From Candidatus Onthovivens merdipullorum (GTDB lineage: Bacteria; Bacillota_I; Bacilli_A; RFN20; CAG-826), in assembly GCA_017694345.1 (NCBI GenBank), contig JADIMY010000086.1, positions 1-43,406 of the forward strand: a stretch of DNA of 43,406 bases, given 5' to 3'. How positions within the stretch are numbered: the stretch's first letter is position 1; the number at the start of each line of letters is the position of its first letter. Of the stretch, positions 26,910 through 36,816 are shown piece by piece. Under the pieces are notes generated by a model, which was given only the letters and a program-made list of their open reading frames with translations, was not told where the DNA came from and did not search any database. The position numbers and the translations under genes are program-made.

Positions 26910-28834
26910 ATTTCTTTAGGGTTAACTAATAAAGTCTTTTCTTCGATTTCTTTTTTAAGTAAAGTGATAAATTCATCAATCGATACAGTAATTTGATCTT
27001 TTGAACTATATCTACGATAAGTAACACTATTATTGTTAACTTCGTTATCCCCGATAACTACAGAGTAAGGAATTTTGTTAATTTGTGCTAGTCTCATTCG
27101 ATAGCCTAGTTTTTCGTTTGACTCATCAAGTTCGACTCTTAAATTAGCATTTTCAAGATGTTCTTTTAGTTTTTTAGCAAAATCTAAATGTAAGTTATTA
27201 TTTACTGGCAATAAAGAAACTTGAACAGGAGCAATCCAAAGAGGAAAAGCGCCGGCAAAATTTTCAGTTATAATTCCTAAAAATCTTTCAAAAGAACCTA
27301 AAACAGCACGGTGAAGCATAACTGGTCTAACTTTTTCACCTTTTTCGTTAATGTAAGTGCAGTCAAATCTCTCAGGTAAATTCATATCAAGTTGGATAGT
27401 CCCACATTGCCAAACTCTACCCATGCAATCTTTCAATTTAAAGTCTAATTTCGGACCATAAAAAGCCCCATCACCTGGATTAATTTTAAATTCTTTTCCA
27501 CTAGCTAAACAAGCATCACTGAGTATTTTTTCCGATTCATTCCAAATTTCAATATCACCAATATAACCTTCTTCAGGTCTAGTTGATAACACGATACTAT
27601 AATCAAGGCCAAATAAAGAGTAAGTTTGGTCATATAATTTTAATAATCTTTGAATTTCAGATTGAAGTTGTTCACGAGTGCAGAAAATATGTGCATCATC
27701 TTGTGTAAAACATCTAACTCTAAATAAGCCATTTAATGCCCCGCTTGCTTCGTGTCTATGAACTAAACCGAGTTCAGCATATCTTATAGGCAAATCACGA
27801 TATGAATGAAGTTCGTTATTATAAACTAAAATAGCACCAGGACAATTCATTGGTTTAATTGCGTAATCTTTATTGTCTATTTTTGTAGTATACATGTTTT
27901 GTTTATAGTGATCCCAGTGGCCACTAGTTTCCCATAATTCTTTAGAAAGAATCATTGGAGTTTTAATAATTTTGTAACCTTCTTTATCGTGAATATCGTT
28001 CCACCAATATTCGATTTGTCTTCTTAACATGAGACCTTTAGGTAAATAAAAAGGAAATCCTGGACCATATTCACTAAACATAAATAAGCCGAGTTCTTTT
28101 CCAATTTTACGATGGTCTCTCTTTTTAGCTTCGTCTTTTAAATGTAAATAATTTTCTAAATCTTCTTTAGTAAAGAAAGAAGTACCATAAATTCTTGTAA
28201 GTTGTTTATTTTTAGAATCACCTCTCCAATAAGCACCAGCTAAATTTTCAAGTTTGAAATTTTTAATATATCCTGTTGAAGGTAGATGTGGTCCTTTGCA
28301 TAAATCAACAAAATCTCCTTGTCTATATATGGAGATATCTTCATCGTCAGGGAACTCTTTAATAATTTCAACTTTATAAGGATTATTTTTGAATAGTTCT
28401 AGAGCTTTTTCTTTTGATATATCTTCTCTTTTAATATATTGATTTTTCTTGACGAGATTTTTCATTTCTTTTTCAATTTTAGGTAAATCCTCTTCTTTTA
28501 AAATAGTGTTGCCAAAATCAATATCGTAATAAAAACCATTTTCGATAGAAGGACCAATAGCAAATAGTGCATTTGGATATAAAATAGAAATTGCCTCAGC
28601 AAGTAAATGGGCTGTTGAATGGTTTAATAAATCTTTAGCTTCTTCACTTTGACTAGTTATTAATTCAAATTTTCCATCACTTTCAATTGGATGATATAAA
28701 TCAAAGAGCTTATCATTTAATTTATATGCAAGAGCCTCTTTTGCAAGCGATTGAGAAATTTTACTTGCTATATCGTGACCATTTTCGCCTTTTTCAATTA
28801 ATATTTTTTTACCATCTTTTAATTCTAATTCCAT
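26906..28834 (-). CDS. thrS: Threonyl-tRNA synthetase
   Basis: TGS, editing (HSTAHLL) and class II catalytic domains (KPMNCPGA, RYAELGLVHRHEASGAL). Confidence 0.97.
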   Translation of the reverse strand: MELELKDGKKILIEKGENGHDIASKISQSLAKEALAYKLNDKLFDLYHPIESDGKFELITSQSEEAKDLLNHSTAHLLAEAISILYPNALFAIGPSIENGFYYDIDFGNTILKEEDLPKIEKEMKNLVKKNQYIKREDISKEKALELFKNNPYKVEIIKEFPDDEDISIYRQGDFVDLCKGPHLPSTGYIKNFKLENLAGAYWRGDSKNKQLTRIYGTSFFTKEDLENYLHLKDEAKKRDHRKIGKELGLFMFSEYGPGFPFYLPKGLMLRRQIEYWWNDIHDKEGYKIIKTPMILSKELWETSGHWDHYKQNMYTTKIDNKDYAIKPMNCPGAILVYNNELHSYRDLPIRYAELGLVHRHEASGALNGLFRVRCFTQDDAHIFCTREQLQSEIQRLLKLYDQTYSLFGLDYSIVLSTRPEEGYIGDIEIWNESEKILSDACLASGKEFKINPGDGAFYGPKLDFKLKDCMGRVWQCGTIQLDMNLPERFDCTYINEKGEKVRPVMLHRAVLGSFERFLGIITENFAGAFPLWIAPVQVSLLPVNNNLHLDFAKKLKEHLENANLRVELDESNEKLGYRMRLAQINKIPYSVVIGDNEVNNNSVTYRRYSSKDQITVSIDEFITLLKKEIEEKTLLVNPKEI

Positions 28835-28852
28835 ATTAATCTCCTTTAAATT

Positions 28853-29085
28853 AAAAAATCCTTAGACAAATAAGTCTAAGGACGCTTGTTTCACGCGGTA
28901 CCACCTTAGTTATAACTAAAGAGTTATCACTTCATTAAATTGATTAATTACGTTAATCATTCGTTAAGTTACCTTAAGTGCTCCAAAGTGGTATTGTTTA
29001 ATTCTTTTTAAGAAACTTTCACCAATTTGTTTCTTTCTCTAATAAAAGATAGTTAAACAACTTGTCTTTTTCAACGCAATGATAT
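28853..29085 (-). promoter_or_regulatory. T-box leader of thrS (antiterminator AAGGTGGTACCGCG, terminator CCTTAGAC/GTCTAAGG); probable ACC (Thr) specifier
   Basis: T-box sequence at 28894-28907 (complement), terminator hairpin 28860-28881 plus T-run, specifier ACC at 28990-28992 (complement). Confidence 0.88.
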
Positions 29086-29405
29086 CATATAACTATAACT
29101 AATTTTTGTAAATTAATATTTTTTTCTTAATTTTAAAAATTAAAAAAACACCTAAGATTTAAAGACTTTTCAGTAAAAAAATAGATTTATATTTTTTAGG
29201 TATTAATGTTTTTTCTTTACTAAACTTGAGATTTATTGTTTGAAATATAAATCATGTTGTGACTATTTAGGTAAAATTTATTTATTAAATAATATGATTT
29301 CATAAACAATTTATTTCGAGGAAAATATATTTTGCTTAACAAAATTAATCATTTAAATTTAATTTTCTAAGAAAGTATTTATAATATTAAACGGAGGTAA
29401 TAATT

Positions 29406-30776
29406 ATGTATTCAAAGAATGCTTGGAATAAATATGAAGGTAAATCTTTAGATGAATTAATGAAATTTAATGAAGATTACAAAGAATTTTTATCGAATGG
29501 TAAAACTGAAAGATTGTGTGTTAGAAACGCACTTGAACTTGCTAAAGCTAAAGGTTTTAAAGAACTTGAAAAAGCTAAAAGTATTAAACCAGGTGATAAA
29601 CTTTATTCTATTAATCGAGGAAAAAACATTGTTTTATATGTAATTGGTAAAGAAAATGTTAAAGAAGGAATTAATGTTTTAGGAGCTCATATTGATTCTC
29701 CTCGCACTGATATAAAACAAAATCCACTTTATGAATCAACTGATTTTGCTTTACTAGATACTCATTACTATGGTGGGGTAAAGAAATATCAATGGGTTAC
29801 TATTCCATTAGCTTTACATGGTGTAGTTTGTAAAAAGGATGGAACAACTGTTGAAATTCATATTGGAGAAAAAGAAGAGGATCCTATTTTCTGTATAACT
29901 GATTTATTAATACATTTAAGTGGAGAACAATTAACTAAGACAGCTAATAAAGTTATAGAAGGTGAAAACCTCGATGTAACAATTGGTAGTATTCCTTTAA
30001 AAGGTGAAGAAAAAGAACCAGTTAAGAAAAATATCTTAAAAATATTAAAGGAAACTTATGGCATTGAGGAAGAAGATTTCTTAAGTGCTGAAATTGAGGT
30101 AGTTCCTAGTGGAAAAGCTCGTGATTTAGGACTTGATAGAAGTATGGTTGCAGGTTATGGACAAGATGATAGAGTTTGTGCATATACTTCCTTAAGAGCA
30201 ATCTTAGATTTAAACGAAATTCCTAATAAAACAGCTTGCTGTATTTTAGTTGATAAAGAAGAAATTGGTAGTGTTGGAGCAACTGGAGCTTGCTCAAATT
30301 ATTTTATAAATACGATCGCAGAATTACTTGCTTTAGAAGGCAATGGTACTGATTTAAAATTAAGAAGAACATTAACTAAATCGAATATGCTTTCAAGCGA
30401 TGTAAGTGCAGGTGTTGATCCACTTTATTTAGGTGTAAATGAACTAAAAAATAGCTGTTATTTAGGTAAAGGTATTGTTTTTAATAAATATACTGGTAGT
30501 AGAGGAAAAAGTGGATGTAATGATGCTGCTCCTGAATTTATTGCTAAACTTAGAAAGATGCTTGATGATAATGATGTAAATTATCAAACAGCTGAATTAG
30601 GCAAAGTTGATCAAGGTGGTGGAGGAACTATCGCTTATATTTTAGCTAATCAAAATATGAATGTAATTGATGCTGGTGTTGGTGTTTTAAATATGCATGC
30701 TCCTTTAGAAATTACTTCAAAAGTTGATGTCTATGAAGCTTATAAGGCTTATAAAGTCTTCTTATTAAACGCTTAA
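29406..30776 (+). CDS. M18 family aminopeptidase
   Basis: LGAHIDSPRTD, YGQDDRVCAYTSL, DKEEIGSVGATGA, H in LNMHAPLE. Confidence 0.92.
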   Translation: MYSKNAWNKYEGKSLDELMKFNEDYKEFLSNGKTERLCVRNALELAKAKGFKELEKAKSIKPGDKLYSINRGKNIVLYVIGKENVKEGINVLGAHIDSPRTDIKQNPLYESTDFALLDTHYYGGVKKYQWVTIPLALHGVVCKKDGTTVEIHIGEKEEDPIFCITDLLIHLSGEQLTKTANKVIEGENLDVTIGSIPLKGEEKEPVKKNILKILKETYGIEEEDFLSAEIEVVPSGKARDLGLDRSMVAGYGQDDRVCAYTSLRAILDLNEIPNKTACCILVDKEEIGSVGATGACSNYFINTIAELLALEGNGTDLKLRRTLTKSNMLSSDVSAGVDPLYLGVNELKNSCYLGKGIVFNKYTGSRGKSGCNDAAPEFIAKLRKMLDDNDVNYQTAELGKVDQGGGGTIAYILANQNMNVIDAGVGVLNMHAPLEITSKVDVYEAYKAYKVFLLNA

Positions 30777-30800
30777 CTAAATTTAAATTAGCATTTGTTT

Positions 30801-30831
30801 AAAAATAGGTCTTCTTTGACCTATTTTTTTA
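30801..30831 (+). terminator. Terminator after the M18 peptidase gene
   Basis: AAAAATAGGTC TTCTTT GACCTATTTTTTT. Confidence 0.88.
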
Positions 30832-30877
30832 TGTATTTTATTTTTAAAACGAGTTTTAAATCAATATAATATTTTAT

Positions 30878-31429
30878 ATGAAAAGTTTGATTATTTTTAA
30901 AACAAATACTGGATTTAGTAAGCGTTATGCTGAAATGCTTTCTAGAAGAGTTGTACCTTCAGAAATAAAAGACATTAGAAAAGTACATCTAAAAGATTTA
31001 AGGGATTGTGATCATATCTTTTTTATTGGTCCATTAAGAAATAATGTTATTTTAGGACTAAATAAATTTTTAAAGTTTTATGAACACATAAAAGATAAAA
31101 ACATTTATATTATTGCTAATGGAATAGAACCATATAGCGAAGAGAAAAAAGAAAATGTTATTTTTGCTAATGGATTAGATTTATACCATATTCGTCTATA
31201 TTTTGTTAGTGGTGGAATAGATATTTCAAAAATGTCTCCTTTAAAAAGAAAAATGTTTCAAGTTGGCATAAAAATGGCTGCAAAAAAAGAAAATATCGGG
31301 GAAGATTTGATAAAACAAAGATTTGAAACACCTATTGATTTAATTAATTCTTCTAATTTAGATCGAGTTGTTGAAGTGTATCATAGGCTTAATGTAATTT
31401 CTCCTACTGATGGAAAGGAAGATAAATAG
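30878..31429 (+). CDS. Flavodoxin-domain protein
   Basis: IIFKTNTGFSKRYAEML FMN-loop-like start; flavodoxin-like length and fold pattern. Confidence 0.7.
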   Translation: MKSLIIFKTNTGFSKRYAEMLSRRVVPSEIKDIRKVHLKDLRDCDHIFFIGPLRNNVILGLNKFLKFYEHIKDKNIYIIANGIEPYSEEKKENVIFANGLDLYHIRLYFVSGGIDISKMSPLKRKMFQVGIKMAAKKENIGEDLIKQRFETPIDLINSSNLDRVVEVYHRLNVISPTDGKEDK

Positions 31430-31430
31430 A

Positions 31431-33653
31431 ATGGAAAAATTATTTTCTTGTAATAATATGCATTGTGCGGCTTGTAAAGGTAATATTGAAAGAGCTTTAA
31501 GTAAGTTACCTGGAGTAATTTCTTCAGAAGCTAATTCAATTACTTCAAGTGTTAAAGTTATCACTAATAAAGAAGTTAGTGATGAAGACATTATAAAATG
31601 CTGTAAAGAAGCTGGATATAATTTAGAAGTTATTGAAGATGATGAATCTTTGATAGTTAAAAAAGAAAGTTCGAAAGGCTTAATAATTAGGATAATTATT
31701 GGAATTATTTTATTAATTCCTCTTTTATATTTAGGGATGGGCGTTATGTATGAAAATGCTATTCCAGAATTTTTAAAATCTCCGGTTTATGTAAGTTCTT
31801 ATGTTCAACTTGGTTTAACTTTAATAATTATCGGTTTATTTTTTAATTATTATATTAGCGGAGCTAAAGCCCTAATTAAACTTTCTCCTAATATGGATTC
31901 ACTTGTCTTTTTAGGCAGTTTATTTTCTTTATTATATAGCATTTATTTAATCATTACTTTTACAATCGATCCTTCAATTCCTTATACTCATACACATATT
32001 TATTTAGATAGTAGTGCAATGATTTTAGTTATTGTAAGTATTGGAAAATTAATTGAGAATTTATCAAAAAGGAAAGCAAAAAATACAATTAGTGAACTTT
32101 TAAAACTTAGACCAAAAACAGCTCATTTAGTTAAAGGTGGAGCGATTATTGATGTTGACACTAAATTTTTAAAGAAAAACGATATTATATTAGTTAAACC
32201 TGGAGAAACTATTTCTTCTGATGGTATGGTTGTTAGTGGAATTAGTAGTGTTGATGAATCTTTAATTAGTGGTGAAAGTCTACCGGTAAATAAAGAAGAA
32301 GACTCTGAAGTTATCGGTGGATCGATTAATGGTGAAGGTACTTTAAAAGTTTTAATTACTAAAGAAAAGAAAGATAATGTCTTAAGTAAAATTATATCTT
32401 TAGTAATGGAAGCTAGTAATATGAATACAAAGCTTACAAGAAAAATCGACATTGTAAGTAGATATTTTGTTCCTATCGTTATTTTCTTATCAATTTTAAC
32501 TTTTGTTCTTTGGATTAGTATTGATCCAACACATGATTTTAACAATGCTTTTAGTTTTGGTGTTGGTGTTATGGTAATTTCTTGCCCTTGTGCACTTGGA
32601 CTAGCCACTCCTATATCACTACTTGTTGGATCATCGATTTTTGCAAAAAATGGAATACTTGTTAATAAAAGTGAAGCTATTGAAAAATTAAAAGATGTTG
32701 ATACCATTGTTTTAGACAAAACTAATACAATTACTAAAGGCGAATTAGAAGTTGAAAAGGCGAGTATTTTCACAAAAAGCCTGCAAATCCTTGATGAAAT
32801 TTATACTTTAGAAAAATATTCCAGTCACCCTTTAGCTAAGGGAATCGTAAATTATTTAAGTAAAAGTAAAATAAGTGAGAATTTTATTTCAAGTGGAGTT
32901 GAGCCAGGTAAAGGAATTTATGGCAGTTTCAAAGATGAGAAATTATATATTGGTAACATAAGTTATTTAAAGTCATTACAACAAAATATCGATAATAAAA
33001 TCCTTGATGAAATTGAAAACGAAAATAAAAACGGTTTATTGCCATTAATAGCTTTTAATGAAAATGAAATTTATTCTGTATTTTATTTAAAAGATAAAAT
33101 AAAGGATAATGCTAAAGAGTTTATTAGTGAAGCAAAAAAACATTTTAAAAGAATAATTTTATTAACTGGAGATAATAAAATTATCGCTAGTAAGATAGCT
33201 TTAGAAGCAGGTATTGAAGAAGTTATTAGTGAAGTTTTACCAATGGATAAAGATAAAGTAATTAGTAAACTTCAAGAAGAAGGTCATAAAGTAATTATGG
33301 TTGGCGATGGGGTAAATGATTCAATCGCATTAAACCGTGCTGATGTGGGAATAGGTATAGCTAAAGGTAGCGATATAGCTTTAAGTAGTAGTGATTTTAT
33401 TTTAATGAGAAATAATTTATTTGATATTATTAATATATTGAATATTTCTAAAAAAATTAGAAACAATATTACTTTAAACCTTTTCTGGGCATTTATTTAT
33501 AATATTATTTGTATTCCTATTGCTGCTGGATGTTTTGCTAGTTTAGGAGTTAAACTCGAGCCAATGTATTGCTCAATGCTTATGGCTTTAAGTAGTGTTA
33601 CAGTTTGCTTAAATTCTTTAACTTTATTCTTAACTACAAGAAGAAAAAAATAG
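31431..33653 (+). CDS. Copper-type P1B ATPase (CopA-like) with N-terminal HMA domain; ORF can extend to 31410
   Basis: NMHCAACKGNIE HMA, SCPCALGLATP, SSHPLAKG, TGDN, GDGVND; phosphorylation motif reads DKTNT. Confidence 0.9.
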   Translation: MEKLFSCNNMHCAACKGNIERALSKLPGVISSEANSITSSVKVITNKEVSDEDIIKCCKEAGYNLEVIEDDESLIVKKESSKGLIIRIIIGIILLIPLLYLGMGVMYENAIPEFLKSPVYVSSYVQLGLTLIIIGLFFNYYISGAKALIKLSPNMDSLVFLGSLFSLLYSIYLIITFTIDPSIPYTHTHIYLDSSAMILVIVSIGKLIENLSKRKAKNTISELLKLRPKTAHLVKGGAIIDVDTKFLKKNDIILVKPGETISSDGMVVSGISSVDESLISGESLPVNKEEDSEVIGGSINGEGTLKVLITKEKKDNVLSKIISLVMEASNMNTKLTRKIDIVSRYFVPIVIFLSILTFVLWISIDPTHDFNNAFSFGVGVMVISCPCALGLATPISLLVGSSIFAKNGILVNKSEAIEKLKDVDTIVLDKTNTITKGELEVEKASIFTKSLQILDEIYTLEKYSSHPLAKGIVNYLSKSKISENFISSGVEPGKGIYGSFKDEKLYIGNISYLKSLQQNIDNKILDEIENENKNGLLPLIAFNENEIYSVFYLKDKIKDNAKEFISEAKKHFKRIILLTGDNKIIASKIALEAGIEEVISEVLPMDKDKVISKLQEEGHKVIMVGDGVNDSIALNRADVGIGIAKGSDIALSSSDFILMRNNLFDIINILNISKKIRNNITLNLFWAFIYNIICIPIAAGCFASLGVKLEPMYCSMLMALSSVTVCLNSLTLFLTTRRKK

Positions 33654-33687
33654 ATTTTATAGGTAAAAATATTTACAATATTTAAAT

Positions 33688-34146
33688 ATGGTAAAAGAAG
33701 GAATTAAGATTTTAGTAACCAATAAAAAAGCTCACTTTAATTACTTTCTAAGTGATTTTTTAGAAACCGGAATTTCGTTAATGGGAACAGAGATTAAATC
33801 TATTCGTAATCATAATGTCAGTATCAATGATGCTTATGTTGTGATTAAGGATAATGAAGCTTATATCTTAAATATGAATATAGCCCCATATGAAAAGGGA
33901 ACCATTTATAATCATGATCCACTTAGAAGTCGAAAATTATTACTCCATAAAAAAGAAATACTTAAATTATCTCAAAAAATACAAAAAGAAGGTTACACAA
34001 TTATTCCAACAAAAGTTTATTTAAAAAAAGGACGCTGCAAAATTGAAATTGCTTTAGGAAAAGGGAAAAAATTTTACGATAAAAGAGAAGCTATAAAGCA
34101 AAGAGATGATGAGCGTAATATGGCAAAAGCTATAAAAAGAGGGTAA
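33688..34146 (+). CDS. smpB: SsrA-binding protein
   Basis: FLETGISLMGTEIKSIRNHNVSINDAYV, C-terminal basic tail. Confidence 0.96.
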   Translation: MVKEGIKILVTNKKAHFNYFLSDFLETGISLMGTEIKSIRNHNVSINDAYVVIKDNEAYILNMNIAPYEKGTIYNHDPLRSRKLLLHKKEILKLSQKIQKEGYTIIPTKVYLKKGRCKIEIALGKGKKFYDKREAIKQRDDERNMAKAIKRG

Positions 34147-34964
34147 TGGTGCGAAGTTTAACAATTTATCACAAAATATGTTTTTGTGCTTTATTTATCG
34201 CTTTAACTATTATTTTATCGCGCTTTTTTTCTTTACCTGGTTTATTTGGTTTACCATTTTTAAAAATCTCATTCGCTAATAGTGTCGTATTATTTTCTAG
34301 TTTTTATTTAGGGCCACTACGGGGATTAATTGTTGGAGGAGCAAGTGATTGTTTAGGAGCAATATTATTTCCTCAAGGTGGTGGTTTTAATCCTTTATAC
34401 ACTATACCAGCTTTACTTACTGGATTATTTCCTTTTTTATTTTATAAATTTTTAAATTTTTCAAAATTAGAGAAGAAGATTCCTTTTGTTTTAATTTTTA
34501 TTCTATCTTTTTTCTCTTTATTTACCATGTTTTATTTTATTTTTAATGATTATTTAATAAGTGGTAGTAAATCTTATTATATAGATTTATGGCAAAAAAT
34601 AGTTTTAGTTTTGTTAGCTTTTATATTGAGCATCCTTTATATTGTCACAATTATTTATATAAAATATAAGTTCAAAGATAAAAAAGTAAATAAGAACTAT
34701 AATATTTATTCTCTAGCGACTTCAATGTTTTTAACTTATTTTTTGATTAAGATACCAATTGGTAGCTTAATTATGACTTTTTTATTGAATTATTCATTTT
34801 TATTTATATTCTTTTTAAGGCTATTAACTGGATTTTTTACATGTATTGTTCATAGTATTATCGTAATAGTTGCGCTTAATGTTAGTAGTCAATTTAATAT
34901 GAGAAGTGCTATTAATGAAGATCATTATTTTTCAAGGACTACTTTATGGAAAAAGAAAAATTAA
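34146..34964 (+). CDS. folT: ECF transporter S component, FolT-like
   Basis: LSRFFSLPGLFGLPFLKISFANSVVLFSSFYLGPLRGLIVGGASDCLGAILFPQGGGFNPLYTIPALLTG folate S-component pattern. Confidence 0.85.
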   Translation: MVRSLTIYHKICFCALFIALTIILSRFFSLPGLFGLPFLKISFANSVVLFSSFYLGPLRGLIVGGASDCLGAILFPQGGGFNPLYTIPALLTGLFPFLFYKFLNFSKLEKKIPFVLIFILSFFSLFTMFYFIFNDYLISGSKSYYIDLWQKIVLVLLAFILSILYIVTIIYIKYKFKDKKVNKNYNIYSLATSMFLTYFLIKIPIGSLIMTFLLNYSFLFIFFLRLLTGFFTCIVHSIIVIVALNVSSQFNMRSAINEDHYFSRTTLWKKKN

Positions 34965-35110
34965 AGAAAATAATAAAAATTATTTTAATTGTTGTAGTAG
35001 TATTAGTTATTGTTACTGCAATTATTTTAATAATTATTGGTTTATTACCAAATGATAACGGTACGATAAGTGATATATGTACTGGCGATAGTTGTACAGT
35101 TGGTGGCTAA
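34946..35110 (+). CDS. 54-aa single-TM peptide MEKEKLKKIIKIILIVVVVLVIVTAIILIIIGLLPNDNGTISDICTGDSCTVGG
   Basis: Translated by hand; overlaps the 3' end of folT in another frame; not in the ORF track. Confidence 0.5.
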   Translation: MEKEKLKKIIKIILIVVVVLVIVTAIILIIIGLLPNDNGTISDICTGDSCTVGG

Positions 35111-35922
35111 TTTTTAAGTTTATCTAAATCCATTTTATATACTTTAATTGCATTTAAATACATTAACTTTTCATAGTCAATTTTATTTAAGCGTATTTTA
35201 TTTTTAAAATAATCTAAATATATTTCTTCATTTAAAGTTTTATCACCATCTATTGGATTATCAGTTCCAAATAAAACACGGTCCATCAAATTCTCTTCTT
35301 TAAGGTTTTTAATAAAACTTATATTGACCCAAGCTGTATCAATATATAAATTAGAGTATTTTTTTAATAGTTCAATAGTCTCTAGATGATCTGATTCTAA
35401 AATAGCATGAGCGGCAATAAAATTAATATCTTTATAAAGTGAACAGACCTCACATAAATATTTAATTTGACTATATTTATCTAAAGCAGTATGAACTAAA
35501 ATAGGATAATTAAATTTTCTTGCGATATTTAAATAAGGTGCAAGTCGAGGGTCTGAGATTCTTAATCTAGAAGTATAAGGATGAAATTTTAAGCCATAGA
35601 AAAAATCTCTATGTTTTTCTAAAAAAGTCTCTAATTCTTGACTATTTTTTTCAGTATGTGGTCGAATCCATATTAAAGGAAGTAGTGATTTATTTTCTTT
35701 TACAATACTTAAAAGTTTTTTTGAAGCACTAAGTTGAGGAATTAATTTATTAAATCTATTAGGTTCTTTAAATTCAGATCCATCAAAAGAAACAATAGAA
35801 AAATCGATATTATGATTTTTCATTGAAGTAAGTAGTGTGTTTAAAGATGTATTTAAAGTAGGCCAATAACCTAGATGAGTGTGAGCATCAATTATGTATT
35901 TACTTTTTTTCTTTATTTTCAA
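35107..35922 (-). CDS. Amidohydrolase-family TIM-barrel metal-dependent hydrolase
   Basis: IDAHTHLG, GLKFHPYT, VHTAL, AAHA, FGTDNP motifs. Confidence 0.85.
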   Translation of the reverse strand: MKIKKKSKYIIDAHTHLGYWPTLNTSLNTLLTSMKNHNIDFSIVSFDGSEFKEPNRFNKLIPQLSASKKLLSIVKENKSLLPLIWIRPHTEKNSQELETFLEKHRDFFYGLKFHPYTSRLRISDPRLAPYLNIARKFNYPILVHTALDKYSQIKYLCEVCSLYKDINFIAAHAILESDHLETIELLKKYSNLYIDTAWVNISFIKNLKEENLMDRVLFGTDNPIDGDKTLNEEIYLDYFKNKIRLNKIDYEKLMYLNAIKVYKMDLDKLKN

Positions 35923-36742
35923 GTAAAATCACTTTTCCTTTTTCATTGTATGTTTTTAATATACGATTACTAAATGCTTTATTTGTATTTACAAATTGAG
36001 TGAGTGTTCCGTTTTCTTTAGTAAAAGTATTTAAATTAGTCGTCGCTTCAAATTTATTTTGTGAGCCTAAGGGTACAAAAGAAATATCGACATCTTTAGG
36101 TTTATTTAATATTAAATTACGAATAATTTTATCTTTATTTAAATCAACATATTGTCTATAAACATCAAGATTTTTATCCAGTTTAGTAGCCTTTTTAGTA
36201 TTTGCTTCGCCTATAGATCTAAAACCTAAAATTAAAAATCTAACTAAAGCGACAACAGCTAAAATAGCAGTTAACCAAATCATCGCTGCTTTAAAAGCCA
36301 CTTCAAGATTATCTTGACTAAATCCAATTAAAATCATTGTATTCCAAATTAATTGAAGATTATCTTTATAAATTGCAACATAGTAGAAAATTGCTAATGA
36401 GATATAAAAGATTACTCCATCAACTACAATAAGTAATATATCAATGATAGGAAAAATTCTTTTTCTAATGAGCATTAATAATAGAATAATTACTCCAAAA
36501 ATTGCACAAAGAATAGGAATAACTAATAGTATTAAAGCGTATACATTAAAATTTGATTGGAAAACATGTTGCAGAGTTCCAATTGTGATAAATTTTAAAT
36601 TATTTAGACCAAATAAACCGCTTGTATTTGGGGTTATAAGTTGTGAATAGTCATATTCAAAAGTAAAAACGATAGCAACTAAAGTAGCAATTGACCAAAA
36701 TGCTGCTTGAATAAATTTAAAAATAATTTTTATTTTCTTCAT
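35900..36742 (-). CDS. Hypothetical multi-TM membrane protein
   Basis: About four to five TM segments followed by a hydrophilic C-terminal domain; overlaps the amidohydrolase gene. Confidence 0.7.
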   Translation of the reverse strand: MKKIKIIFKFIQAAFWSIATLVAIVFTFEYDYSQLITPNTSGLFGLNNLKFITIGTLQHVFQSNFNVYALILLVIPILCAIFGVIILLLMLIRKRIFPIIDILLIVVDGVIFYISLAIFYYVAIYKDNLQLIWNTMILIGFSQDNLEVAFKAAMIWLTAILAVVALVRFLILGFRSIGEANTKKATKLDKNLDVYRQYVDLNKDKIIRNLILNKPKDVDISFVPLGSQNKFEATTNLNTFTKENGTLTQFVNTNKAFSNRILKTYNEKGKVILLENKEKK

Positions 36743-36816
36743 AAGATAATTTTACTCAAATATTTTACTTTTTTCTATATTTATTATTTAATTTATATGT
36801 TAAAAAGAGGTATTTT

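Noticed and set aside
29100-29400. Possible ncRNA in the 300-bp gap before the M18 peptidase gene
   Set aside because: Very AT-rich with only weak, non-specific inverted repeats (e.g. ACCTAA...TTAGGT); nothing beyond composition supports it
32123-32773. 216-aa minus-strand ORF
   Set aside because: Antisense to copA over its full length; low-complexity Ser/Leu/Thr-rich translation typical of a mirrored coding frame
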